Assembly (NCBI GenBank): GCA_023055505.1 | Contig: JALIRH010000004.1 | Coordinates: 38,507,502 to 38,571,501, forward strand | Reading direction: 5' to 3' | DNA length: 64,000 nucleotides | From: Callipepla californica brunnescens | Lineage: Eukaryota; Chordata; Aves; Galliformes; Odontophoridae | Shown here: positions 54,736 to 64,000 of the stretch, in pieces | Position numbering within the stretch: the first letter of the stretch is position 1 | How the letters are laid out: the number at the start of each line of letters is the position of its first letter | Made by a program: the position numbers and the translations under genes | Notes under the pieces: model-generated | Seen by the model: only the letters and a program-made list of their open reading frames with translations | What the model was told of the DNA's origin: nothing | The model's database searches: none

Positions 54736-55287
54736 CTCTCATGCAGACTCAGAGCTCATCCTGAAGTATTTTGCTTGAGAACCACATGAAATTTTTAGAA
54801 GAAATTAAGCCAGAGCTTGTGGCCATCTCTGTACTTTGAAAGATACCAGCAGTTCTGCTGAAGCTTGACAGAGCAGATAGAGAATGTCAAGAACGCCAGC
54901 TGATGTCAAAGCCCCTGCTGCTTTATCCAAATAGTTTCTGCTTCTCCTGCCTCCTTTCTCAGTGCTGCCAACAGGGACATCGCTACATTGGGATTGTTGG
55001 TTTCAGTATGACATACTTCAATAAAGCATATCTGAAGTTTCATAAAATGTGTTCTGTAAGGCTTGAACACGCTGCACAGAAACAATGATTACTTACCACA
55101 CTATCAAAGTTCAAAGTTTCTTACATTCTAGGTATTACTGCAGTAACAGCAAGAAATAGGGAGCCGTTACTCAGTCTCATACACGTGTCATGAGACAGTG
55201 TATAAAGTTTACGTTTACAATTAAGCAATAAAGTTGAGTGCCCAATATAGCGCATTTACAACCCGAACTATCCAGATAACACCTAAT

Positions 55288-55333
55288 GGCAGCCTATCGA
55301 ACCGCTCCGGGGCAGCCTATCGAACCGCTCCGG
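55288..55333. repeat. Exact 23-bp tandem duplication at the CpG-island edge
   Basis: The 23-bp unit beginning GGCAGCCTATCG and ending CCGCTCCGG occurs at 55288-55310 and again, base for base, at 55311-55333. It is a direct, head-to-tail duplication with no spacer. It lies at the transition into the CpG island, about 310 bp inside the first intron relative to the donor. Identity of the copies suggests a recent slippage or duplication event. Confidence 0.97.
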
Positions 55334-55640
55334 GAGCAAAGAACGCAGAAAGCGGCTCCATCACCTCCTCGGAGCCCGGGCTCCCCTCCCGGGTTCAGAT
55401 GCGCCGCTTTACGTAATTCAGCACGACACGAAGGCAAGTGATTCCCGCTCAGCCTCGAGCCTCAGCAGGCGCCCAGCCGAGACACCCACCCCGCCCGCCG
55501 CCCAGGTGCGCCCACGGCACGGCCGGGAGAGCCCCGCGCGGGCAGCGGCCCCGGACAGCGGCCCCGCCCCGCCGGGCTGCGGGAACCCCGCGCCCAGCTC
55601 ACGGCTCCGGGGCGGGCGCAGGCCACGGCCGCCTCCTTAC

Positions 55641-55735
55641 CGGCACAGCTCGGCGAAGGCCTGGAAATTGAGCTTCCTGATCTTCTTCTCGCTCAGCCAG
55701 TAGCCCACCCGCTTCCCCTTGAGGAAGGTCTGCAT
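55641..55735 (-). CDS. ITPK1: ITPK1 first coding exon (residues 1-31 plus 2 nt)
   Basis: Read on the minus strand, the exon starts at ATG 55735-55733 and encodes MQTFLKGKRVGYWLSEKK, then IRKLNFQAFAELC and two bases of an Arg codon. I recognise this as the N-terminus of inositol-tetrakisphosphate 1-kinase, a cytosolic ATP-grasp enzyme. It phosphorylates inositol 3,4,5,6-tetrakisphosphate and 1,3,4-trisphosphate and feeds the higher inositol phosphate pathway. The exon covers only the start of the N-terminal domain; no ATP-binding or catalytic residues are here. The only difference from the human protein that I recall is Arg instead of Lys at residue 20. A good donor (CCG|GTAAGG) follows at 55640. 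The frame is restored exactly by the 25-nt exon at 24558-24582, which strongly supports a functional gene. The exon lies in a CpG island, so transcription probably starts close by. The reading frame stays open upstream of the ATG, but the family start is the Met chosen here. The true 5' end of the exon is not determined. Confidence 0.96.
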
Positions 55736-55831
55736 GGTGCCGCTCCGGGAGGCGGCGGGCGCCCGCGCGCGGGGCGGATCGGCCCGGGGCGGCTCGGTTG
55801 CTGTACGCGCTCGGCGTCCGCGGAGCGACGG

Positions 55832-55857
55832 CTTTAAAAAAGAAAAAATAAAGAAAT
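55832..55857 (-). other. ITPK1: Candidate 3' splice site (5' end of the ITPK1 initiator exon)
   Basis: Within the G+C-rich island there is one sharply A+T-rich patch. On the minus strand it reads as a long T/C tract (TTTCTTTATTTTTTCTTTTT) ending TTTAAAG. A CTCAT stretch that could serve as a branch point lies just before it. If used, the initiator exon would span 55831 down to 55641 (191 nt), with 96 nt of 5' UTR, and would be preceded by a non-coding first exon. Possible partner donors on the minus strand are GTGAGG at about 55914 and GTGAGT at 56787. This is inference from motifs only. The patch could equally be a simple AT-rich promoter element, with transcription starting between it and the ATG. 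Confidence 0.35.
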
Positions 55858-56043
55858 GAGACGGCGGTCCCCGCCGCACCGCGCTCGGCCGCAGCCCGGC
55901 AGGCCCGGCCTCACGGGGCGCAGCGCGGTGCTGCCGGGCAAGCCGCTGCCCGCAGCCGCAGCCCAGCCCGCCGCCAGCCCCGCAGTCCCAGCCCGGCTCC
56001 CGCCGCAGCCCCGCCAGCACGGACCCGCCGCCGGCTGCTCCTA

Positions 56044-56058
56044 CTGCTGCTGCTGCTG
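56044..56058. repeat. (CTG)5 trinucleotide run in the CpG island
   Basis: Five CTG units on the plus strand are followed by a short related stretch (ACTGCTGCAG). On the ITPK1 sense strand this reads as CAG. The position is upstream of the start codon, so it may be in promoter or 5' UTR DNA. The run is short and not obviously expanded. Confidence 0.9.
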
Positions 56059-56118
56059 CGCGCTACTGCTGCAGCCGCTCAGCTCCCCATTTGCCCGCTA
56101 CCCGCGGCCGCCTCCGCT

Positions 56119-56145
56119 TCCTCCTCCTCCTCCTCCTCCTCCTCC
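56119..56145. repeat. (TCC)9 trinucleotide run in the CpG island
   Basis: Nine uninterrupted TCC units are present. The strand is purely pyrimidine here (GGA on the other strand), a composition prone to slippage and to triplex or other non-B structure. It encodes runs of Ser/Pro or Glu/Arg in the ORFs that cross the island, which I treat as artefacts of composition. Confidence 0.95.
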
Positions 56146-56921
56146 GGCCCGTCCCCTCCTCCCCGCCCGCCCGGCCCACGGCACAGGGGTGGGCGAGCGC
56201 AGGACACACCCGCGGCGGCCGCCCCGCCCGCAGCACCGCCTCCTCCTCCCGCACCGCCTCCTCCCCGGCCCGCGGCGGTTCGGTTCGTGCCGGGAGCTCC
56301 GGCGGCCGCCCGGTGCGGGGTTCCGGGGAAGCCGGTTCTGCTGACGCTCGTGCAATGCTTGGTCGGGATAAAGGTGGGCATCTCTCGCAGAAAAAAAAAT
56401 AAGCGTTCCAGTAACGAGAAGTTTTCACCCCCAAACCAAACGTCTTGCTCCTTCCGAGCGTCTGTAAGGACTCGCACATAAGTTTCGACAGCAGCTCTTC
56501 CTTTTTTTTTTCTTATCGCCGAAGGGAGCAGCCGGCAGCACCGGCCGCCGTTCCCTTTTCGGGCTGTGCGGCTCCTCGGCTTGGGCTCGGGTGAACACCT
56601 CCGCCTGCACCGCTGAGGGTCTGAGGGCCCGGGTACCGCTTTCCCATCTCTGTTCCTCACTCTGGCATAAAGCACACAGCCCCGGCGCCCGCTCCTCGCT
56701 CTGTCTCTCGGCGGTAGCCCCGCTGCCGGCTCAGGGGCAGCGCTTCGGGTGATGCGCCCGGAGCTGAGCCGCGCTGTGCTGACTCACGGGGCGGCTCCGT
56801 AACCCCAAAGAGGCAGAAGGGTTCGGGGCCGAGAAAGGGGAAGCCGAGGAAGCCTCAGGAAATAGGGTCACTGACCCAGGGAGTGGGTATAGAGAACGCT
56901 TTGCTTTCCTTTCGCTAGCTA

Positions 56922-57466
56922 CAATGGCTGCTCCGAAAGTAATGCCTCCCATGTTACTGCGTTTGCCCACGACGTGGATGCTGGCGGCACGGCAGTGGAG
57001 GCTGAACATCCAGTATTCCTTCCCACCAATACTCCGTCCCATTTTGCTGCCGTGAGGCAGATGGCAGCAGAGGGGCAGCGTGACAGAACGCTGTCTGACA
57101 CGGAAGGGCAGATGAAGCAAAGGTGTGGCCATTAATTCTTCCACGTGGAAAAAATGGCACCCACTGACATTAATTGATGCCTGCTGAACGTTTCTGGAGA
57201 CCAGGCGGTGCATGTGAGCACTGTGAGGCGGTGGGTGGTGCGGTTCTGCAGTGGTGACAGTGACAGTGGGTCAGGTCGTTATGAGCATGGCATGCAGGCT
57301 CTTGCTCATTGCTGATGGAAATGCACAGCTCGTGGTGCTGACTATCCCAAAAAAATAATGCCCTGTAGCTGAGAATTTGCTCTGTCAAATAGTGCTATGT
57401 GCTCTTTGTATCCACTGTGGTTTCCTTGGAAATAAATACGAAGCATTACATTCAGAGTGACTTACA
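56922..57466 (+). mobile_element. Internally deleted mariner-type DNA transposon (Galluhop/Mariner1_GG-like)
   Basis: The left end contains GCTCCGAAAGTAATGCCTCC and the right end its diverged inverted copy, centred on GAAGCATTACATTCAGAG. Taking the matching core GTAATGC as reference, a TA dinucleotide lies at the same distance outside both ends (56920-56921 and 57467-57468). This is the TA target duplication expected of mariner elements. The length of 545 bp is well below that of a full mariner, so the element is internally deleted. The sequence resembles, from memory, the abundant mariner family of the chicken genome. It sits immediately upstream of the ITPK1 CpG island. Confidence 0.85.
57112..57435 (+). 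pseudogene. Mariner transposase remnant (N- and C-terminal parts fused by deletion)
   Basis: In the plus-strand frame starting at 57112, a helix-turn-helix-like N-terminal portion is visible: EKMAPTDIN, a stop, then CLLNVSGDQAVHVSTVRRWV followed by VRFCSGDSDSG. In the same frame a C-terminal-like portion follows (HGMQALAH, stop, WKCTARGADY). The middle of the transposase, with its DD(D/E) catalytic domain, is missing. Several in-frame stops (for example at 57313) make it non-functional. It could only have moved with transposase supplied in trans. The family assignment rests on the peptide pattern and on the inverted ends around it. Confidence 0.75.
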
Positions 57467-57468
57467 TA

Positions 57469-60400
57469 TCACCCAACAACAGCCCACAGCTGTTGTTTTT
57501 GGAAATGTCCTTTTTGTCCATTTGTGGTGGCTTTCAGGAATACATATGTTTATTTTCCTTAAATAGTTTCTTTTTCTTAAATTATTTGCCACTAATATGG
57601 TATCACCTTTATTTTTCAGAACATTCTTTTTTGAATCCGAATTATAATCACACATTTTCACAGTTCATACATTAATGTAAGTAGAATAAGTCAGTGTATG
57701 ATGACAGCACGCTTTCTGCTGCACAGTGTTTCTCTGACATTTACCCTTCTCAAGGAAGCATGGTAACTTCAGGAGAGCTTGTAACACAAAAAGGCCCAAA
57801 CACAATGGTTTCTCCAACTCCATCGAAATCTAGTAAAATCCCAACAACTTGACTCTCCTGTTTTGTTTCGTTGGCGGTGGTTTATCTGGATTGTTAATGT
57901 TGGTTATATCAATGTTTTATTTCAGCTATTATTTCACTGGACTCATTTTTAGACGTCTTATTAAGATTTCCTTGAGCATATTAAGTTCATATTTATATCA
58001 TGATGGAATATGGATATATTTTCACTTGACACAACTGATGTCCTCTTCTGGAATGATTTCTTTCAGGTTAATTTCTTTTTCTGTAATAAATGTCCTAATT
58101 TCAGACTGAAGGCACAATCTACGGGGACAGAAGGATTTCTAAACTTCTGCCCAGGTATGGGGAAAAGGTTCCCAGAGGTGTGAGCCATTCCTGGCTCCTA
58201 TAGCAATGAAACACAGGTGCTCCAAAGGAGGCACGTTTTTTTCTCCAGTCTAGGCAAAACTGAATGACATATATTGGAGACAAGATTCAATCCTAGGAAA
58301 TTGAACTGTAAATTCCCATCTTTTGAGACATGTTTTTTCAACTTAACCCTTTAACAATCTCATATGTGAGAAATACATTTCAGCTTGGTGAGGCCCTGTA
58401 CTGCATCTTGCTGCACATGATGTTGCCAAATACATTTTTCTGCGTACACTGCAGAGCCAGTTTGGGCAATGCCAAATCTGTGACCACACGGAGCCCCAGG
58501 GTAGTGTTTACCCAATTCCTGATCAGTTGCAGGCTGATTATTCCTGTCATTTTCTATGGCCCAATGCTGTAAGCTGCAACTCCTGAGCTGCTTCACGCTA
58601 ATTAAAGGGGTGAGGGCTGATTGAGATCTTAAGCCCTCCAGCAGTCAGAACTATCTTCCTCTTCATCTCAACTCCTGCTGCAGGTCAAAGCAGGTCTGTT
58701 AGCCTTGTTGAGGTGGAGCCTCTCACACCTTGTCTCCTATTATTTCCAACAAGTACAGGGACCCAGATGCAGTTGCCACATAAGATATTGAAATTTCAGG
58801 GGAGTTCGTTTTGGAATAAGATGAGGCATCTCCATTCATTACATTAGCTACTGAAATATATTTTCCTCAACGAATGACTATGAGCAATTTTCTCCTCACC
58901 TGGTAAAAGTCACCATAAGATTTTTCACAATAGCTAGAAAGGAGATAATTTTAACTGCCTGTTGTTTATATATATATATATGTATGTATCTTTTAAAAGC
59001 CATTGTATTCTTCAGGACAGATGCAACCCTGCTGCGTGCAGTCAGGAGGAAGGGCTGAGCCTACCAGGACAGACCTTCACTTTCTGCAGTCTTCACTGCT
59101 GGATCAGGTCATGTGCTAACACAGCACCGTTGGAATGTGGCTGTAGGGAGGAGGGAGCACGAAAATCCCCCACACACATCGTGCTGCAGCTTCTCTGGTT
59201 TTGAGAGGCTGAAAGGAGTGCCCTGGTGCTGCTCAGCATCGGGACTGCTCACCACCAGAGGTGGAGAGCAATGAATTAGAAACATGGTGGGGTACCATTT
59301 CCTCAGGTCTGTGTCATGTGTATCACTGATTCATTACTACAAGATTCACAAAAGGGCTAGGTATGACTTCTTATCGCAGCGGTTCAGTAGAGGAAAGCAG
59401 AGCTGCTCCAGTTTCTGGTTTTCTTTTGCCTGACTTGGGGGAAAACACTGGAGAACCCCAGCTGTTGTCTGGAAACTCCCAAAGAGTTCTGGACCAGCAG
59501 CTTTTAAAAGACAAACCAGATCAAGTCAGTACTGAGGGATAAAAGCTCACTTCTGACTTTTGTATTCAAACCACACAAGTTAACTCCCAGCAACACAAAC
59601 TGCGGACGGTCTCTGCAGAGTTCCTTCACAGCTGGCCAGAGGAGGGAGGCCCCTCTAGTGGCTGCTTGAGCCCAGGTTCTGCTCTCTGAATGCCCCATTG
59701 TGTGTAGCAACAGCTCATGTTGAGCTGTGCTAGCTGAAAATCAAACTGTAATTTACAGTCAGCTAAATCAGGTGTTGCTGAGAATCAGTCCCTCCAGAAA
59801 GAGCCACTTGTTCTCACCTTCTGCTGCTCCCTCCTTTACAGCAGGGAGGTGTGGGGAGCAGGGAACTGATTAGATTAGAGCAAACTCAGAAAGTAGGCAA
59901 AAAGTATTTTGATGTTAACCCAAAGCAAAACCAAAAAGGAAAAAAGAACCAGTGGTGTTTGGGTTGGGGTGTTATTTTTGTTTTGAAACCGCAACAAAGC
60001 CACCATTACAAGCAATATCTCTTGCTTTATGTACAGCTCAACAGTTTGGCTATTTTGAGCTCTGAAGGGAAGTCAGAAAAGGTCTGAGTGCCAAAAGTCT
60101 GGTCACTGCCCTTGTAACACTTTGCATGCAGGCTTTGAATCTGACATCATAAATTATGGAAAACATATGATCAGTGAACAAAGAATGTGGAACCACAAAA
60201 CACACAGCCAAGATGCAAAAGATGAAGAAGTCCTGTACCACTGTAACTATATCAGTTGGAGTAGAGTTTCTGAACTGACTTATGTTTGTCAGTCAAATCC
60301 CAAGTGTAGGTACTGACTGTGCTGTCATACATTGCCCTTCTGCCTTTTAACATGGGAGAGAGTTACATGGAAATAATTCCTATGCAAACTCTTTCACTCT

Positions 60401-63400
60401 TCAGCTACAAATACATGGAGAGATTTAGTCAACTGATAGTCAAAATCATTCAAACTATGTGTGTAATTAATCCCTGAGACTGCTCTCTGAAGAATTTGGG
60501 TATCTTGACAGTGCATTAGACTTAAAATGAGGCACAGATAGGATTTAGGCTATACTGAGGCTTTCTCTGCCAGAGTTAGAGGTCTTTGTCTTGTCTTGCC
60601 AGCAGAACAATCGATCATATAATGTATGTTGCTAAAATGTTTTTCTTTTTTAGAACAATATAAATAATTTTTAAATAAGACTGGGATGGATATGGAACTC
60701 ATAGGTATAAAGGGACCACAACATACGTGTCCTACCACTATTATTCCACATGCATCTCTCCCTTTCTTAAGTTAAGAACACATTGGTTCAGATGATCTAA
60801 AATACATATTCTCATTTCAGTGGTCCTCCACTTCCCTGAGTTGTTTCTGGATAAGGTCGAACCTTCTAAACTGCCACAACTGAGAATACAGGAAAGACAA
60901 AGCCTGACGTTGCCTGCAGAGCCACACCATCACTTGCACTTAAACCTCATCCTTAGGCCTCCAAAGACTGAGGAAACTTTTCCTGTTTTGTTTAAGTGCT
61001 TCCTTATGGTTCACTAAAAGTACAGAGACCACAAGTCTGACAGAACCATTGTGCTTTCTGATTCTGGATGCTTCCATCAGGAGACACGAGCAGGGCAGCA
61101 ATTTTTGTATTTTCATTAGCTACCAGAATGTGTAGTCTTACTAGTGCAAAAATGATACAGGAAAACATTTCCAGTGTTCATGTCAATGCCAGTCCGAAGA
61201 TAATTAAGGGAGTATATTTAAAAAGGAAAGAAACAAAACCAGACAAAACAAATCCAATTTATAGTATCTCCATCATATGAACACATTATGGAAAGACAAC
61301 TCTCATTTTGGCCTGCAAGGCCCTCAGAGCAAACTCAGTCTTTGTCAGCAAGATTCAGAAATGCTTTCAAAAAAGCCCCAGACCACACAAAGTGGCTTCC
61401 TTTGGGTGCCTACAAGTTCTTCAGATTACAACTATCCTGCTGAAGACACAACCAGCAGATAAACTGAAGACACAGCTGGGAAAGCCCCGCTATGAGTTCG
61501 GTGCTGTTTGTATTTGCACTTGCAAACCTTTCATCCTCGAGAACCAGTGGTGTACTGATTCACTTCCTTTTTAATGTGCACTGGAGGCAGGAGTGGATCC
61601 TGTGTTGCTCTGACAGTCATTCCCTTCTTTGGCTTTTTCTCCACTTGGAGGGTACTCTGAAACGCTGCTCAACCTCAAGACTTAGTATTGTACTTTCAGC
61701 ACAGTCAGATCAATAATGGTTTTGCACTGCTTGACAGATGACACACTCTTTAAGAGAAATTCAGTTGACTACAATTCTTCCTAAAAGCATAAGCATAGTA
61801 ACGTAAATTCATAGATGTACACTCCCTTTATGTCATAGGCATTACTTAAATAATTGTACACTGAGTATGTAGCTTCCTGTCCCACAGTCCTGCTCTGCAG
61901 TTCTGGATCCCTGGTGAACAGGAAATTTTCATAGAGGCAGGAATCAAAAAAAGAATCCAAACAACCTGAAAGTCTTTCCTGGCCCCCTTCCTCAGCCTTC
62001 ACTAAAATGCTTTCCCGTATTTTCACAATTTCACAAACACATATGCTAGAGTCATTTTACAGCTACGTGGGCTAAAGAGATCTCTCTAAAAAACAATTTC
62101 ATAATTTAGGAAACCGAAGTTAATTTAGATCTCTTCAGGGTAAAACTGATAGTGGTTTCAGGTAATTTTTGGCTACTCTGCAAAAATGTTTGTGAAGCTG
62201 CCAGACGGACTGACAATGATTTCTATACCTACAATCTCTTCTGTAGATGATGAAGCCAACAGTGGATGAAGCAAAAGAGAATGAGACAGCTAAGCGTTCA
62301 GATCCTGTCAGTGGATCCTAAGTACTCAATTTCACAAGAATTCAAGGCTGAGCTGTTTGTTATTAATCTCCACTTTGGTGACAACAGTCTCAAAGGACTG
62401 ATTTTTCATCACACAGCTGCAGAACGAAGAGCTTCCAGGTACCAGACATTTCTACGGTGACAAAGCTCTCATGTGTTTGGCTATTGTGTGTGTCTTGGAG
62501 TCACATTTGTGCAGATTTCCAGAGAAATGTCATAAATACCTTATGCTCTGCTGTCCTTTCTCATTATCCCAGGTTAGCACGGCTGTTCTTTCCCACTAGC
62601 ACAGTGTTTCACCATGTGTAACCACTGAAATAGCAGGCTGCTTGATTCTGCTCTCATCCTCCACCTCTACATATTATCATGGTGGTTATCAGGCTGAAGA
62701 TTTTCCACTCTCTGTGAGACTGCTTTTCCAGAAATATTATTAGGAGCACTCTGAAAATGTGTGTGAAAGCAGAACAATTTGAATGTTACACTGATTGGGT
62801 AGTGAAAAAGAGACAAGAGAAAGAATAGAATGAGAAAAAAATTAAGATTGTAAGCACTCTGTTTCAACATGCAATTCAGAATAGGTTCCAGTTTGTATCA
62901 CAGTGCACTGAAACAATACCATTACTGCACTGTGCTGCATTACTGGACTGGTGAAACCCTCTGGCAGGGAACAGCTTCTCAGAGCACTATGAACATAACA
63001 CAAACAAGCTCTGTGCTATGTAGAGGCATCTTTTCCAAGGAAGGTATTGTGCACTCTATTACACAAAGCAGTGAAGAAGCACACATACAGTGAGATAATT
63101 AACTGAAGCTAAATACTTAATGTGGAGAAGGCCTTGCTTTGGTTGCAGTTAGACATACTAACGTCTCCTTCAAGCATATTTCTTAACTCTGTAATTACCT
63201 TCATATTGTACCCCTTATGTTTACATTCCTTGGATATAAGGCAAACAGAACACACATTCGTGTGGAAAAACAGATGCATTACCTCTGTAAGAATGCCCAT
63301 AAATGTTGTAATGTGTGTGCAAACATATTTAAATACTTCACCTGCAGCTTTACGATGAAGCTGATGCAGACATTGCAGTCTGAAATCTAATTTCAAATAG

Positions 63401-64000
63401 GTATAGGAATGGCAGCTTACAAATTCTGCAAATAAGGAAAACAGGAAGAAATATATCACACCTTTCTGCTTTAGAGATCTTCAAATACCGCTGAATGTTT
63501 TTGTTAAATGAAATACAAACAGTTGCTAACAAATACATTAATGAAATTCTCCCTTTGAGAGTAACCCCCAACTGTTGCTAATGCCTCCATTCTCCTGGCA
63601 TCCTGTGCCTGACTCAGGATTTCTGGTACAGGCTGCCTGCACGTGCTTCACTAAAAGACAAATCCATTTAAGTGCCTAGGTAAGTACGTAAAAACTGTCT
63701 CGCATAGGGATCTGCCTAAGATATTCTTTCTGTGAGGACTATGAACAAATACTGAAGAGACCAAATCACAGAGGAACTGTAAAGGACGTGTGCTGTACCA
63801 GGAAGAGCTCATCAGGCAGCTGACACATAGAATTTGTTACTAGAAGAGCTATCAGCTTGGGTTAGACTAAACAAGCAGCATTAGTAAGTGAGATTATAAC
63901 ATTTTGAAGCACCAGTCACTCTTAAGTGCCTAATGCAATCATTTCCATTATTTATACCCAAAACCCCCTAAATTTCGGGCTTAAGGAATAAGCAAATAAT
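57469..64000. other. 5' flanking DNA of ITPK1, no gene recognised
   Basis: About 6.5 kb of mainly A+T-rich sequence to the right of the mariner remnant. ORFs here are under 90 codons, with no domain or family pattern that I recognise, no G+C-rich start region and no clear exon with paired splice sites. No CR1 copy was recognised. In mammals small genes (MOAP1, LYSET/TMEM251, GON7, UBR7) lie upstream of ITPK1; none of their proteins is visible here, so the neighbour must lie farther right. Distal promoter or enhancer elements cannot be judged by eye. Confidence 0.7.
58967..58988. repeat. (TA)n microsatellite
   Basis: About seven TA units continuing into TGTATGTA, in the 5' flank of ITPK1. Confidence 0.9.

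Larger units (their letters stand above)
24583..55640 (-). other. ITPK1: ITPK1 intron between the first two coding exons (31,058 nt)
   Basis: The intron runs from GTAAGG at 55640 to TTTTTCCAG at 24583 on the minus strand. It is A+T-rich, with no other convincing coding exon on either strand. The ORFs in it are short, lack family similarity that I recognise, and use frames unrelated to the gene. The recognisable content is CR1 LINE fragments at about 41.8, 45.6 and 46.9-47.6 kb, simple repeats and long A/T runs. Between these I see only unique-looking intronic DNA. Conserved enhancers may exist but cannot be recognised from one sequence. Confidence 0.9.
55288..56790. promoter_or_regulatory. 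ITPK1: CpG island and probable ITPK1 promoter region
   Basis: The sequence changes abruptly from A+T-rich to very G+C-rich with frequent CpG, and returns to ordinary composition near 56.8 kb. The island surrounds the ITPK1 start codon, as expected for a broadly expressed gene with a TATA-less promoter. Sp1-type GC boxes are visible: the CCCCGCCCC stretch near 55562-55570, GGGGCGG at 55771-55777 and 55786-55792, CCCCGCCCG near 56222, and GGGGCGG near 56788. A TGACTCA motif (AP-1-like) lies at 56780-56786. The start site cannot be placed exactly. Because transcription runs leftward, it should lie to the right of 55735, probably between 55.74 and 56.8 kb. Boundaries are by eye. Confidence 0.85.

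Noticed and set aside
55288..55333. Possible short CRISPR-like or other regularly spaced repeat
   Set aside because: Only two copies with no spacer, in a eukaryotic CpG island. A simple tandem duplication explains it.
56079..56675. Long minus-strand ORF (198 codons) and overlapping plus-strand ORFs of 100-160 codons in the CpG island
   Set aside because: Open frames occur on both strands and in several frames at once, with Arg/Pro/Ala/Gly-rich low-complexity translations. That is expected from G+C-rich composition. No family pattern is recognisable.
56731..57213. Minus-strand ORF of 160 codons across the mariner
   Set aside because: It is antisense to the transposase remnant and crosses the element boundary into unrelated DNA. 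The real remnant is on the plus strand.
60820..61017. 65-codon plus-strand ORF preceded by a TTCTCATTTCAG acceptor-like sequence
   Set aside because: The peptide resembles no protein I know, and no paired donor, partner exon or CpG-rich start is visible. A chance acceptor is likely in such sequence.
62241..62460. Two overlapping short plus-strand ORFs near 62.25 kb that looked exon-like
   Set aside because: Both are short and unrelated in frame, with no domain or splice structure that I could support.
57469..64000. Upstream neighbour genes expected from mammalian synteny (MOAP1, LYSET/TMEM251, GON7, UBR7)
   Set aside because: None of their characteristic peptides is visible on either strand. 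The neighbours must lie outside the window or be arranged differently in birds.

Overview
The window is vertebrate, and almost certainly galliform-bird, nuclear DNA. Two things point there. It carries several 3'-truncated CR1 LINE fragments of the chicken type, and one short mariner element of the kind common in chicken. It also has single coding exons separated by very long AT-rich introns. There is no bacterial, viral or organellar gene content. Nearly all open reading frames are chance ORFs, CpG-island ORFs or repeat shadows.

The one gene supported is ITPK1 (inositol-tetrakisphosphate 1-kinase), read from the minus strand. Its initiator exon (55641-55735) lies inside a CpG island (about 55288-56790). 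It ends in a GTAAGG donor after 31 codons plus 2 nt. A 31,058-nt intron follows, then a 25-nt exon (24558-24582). The splice restores the frame and adds KRGVEVVQ, giving residues 1-40 of the protein. No further coding exon was found down to position 1, so the next intron is at least 24.5 kb and the rest of the kinase lies outside the window.

Layout: 1-24557 is intron 2 of the coding part, with CR1 fragments at 8.65, 10.66, 19.16 and 23.69 kb. The 25-nt exon sits at 24558-24582. From 24583 to 55640 is intron 1, with CR1 fragments at 41.8, 45.6 and 46.9 kb and many A/T homopolymers and microsatellites. From 55288 to 56790 is the CpG-island promoter with the first coding exon, an exact 23-bp tandem duplication at its edge and many GC boxes. 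At 56922-57466 is an internally deleted mariner with matching inverted ends and TA duplications. From 57469 to 64000 is 5' flanking DNA in which I see no gene.

I found no convincing new biological system. The most useful unusual observations are: inverted A-run/T-run pairs and an inverted CR1 pair within the transcribed introns; the tandem duplication and a possible 3' splice site inside the CpG island; an open frame upstream of the ITPK1 start; and the well-delimited mariner remnant just outside the promoter.
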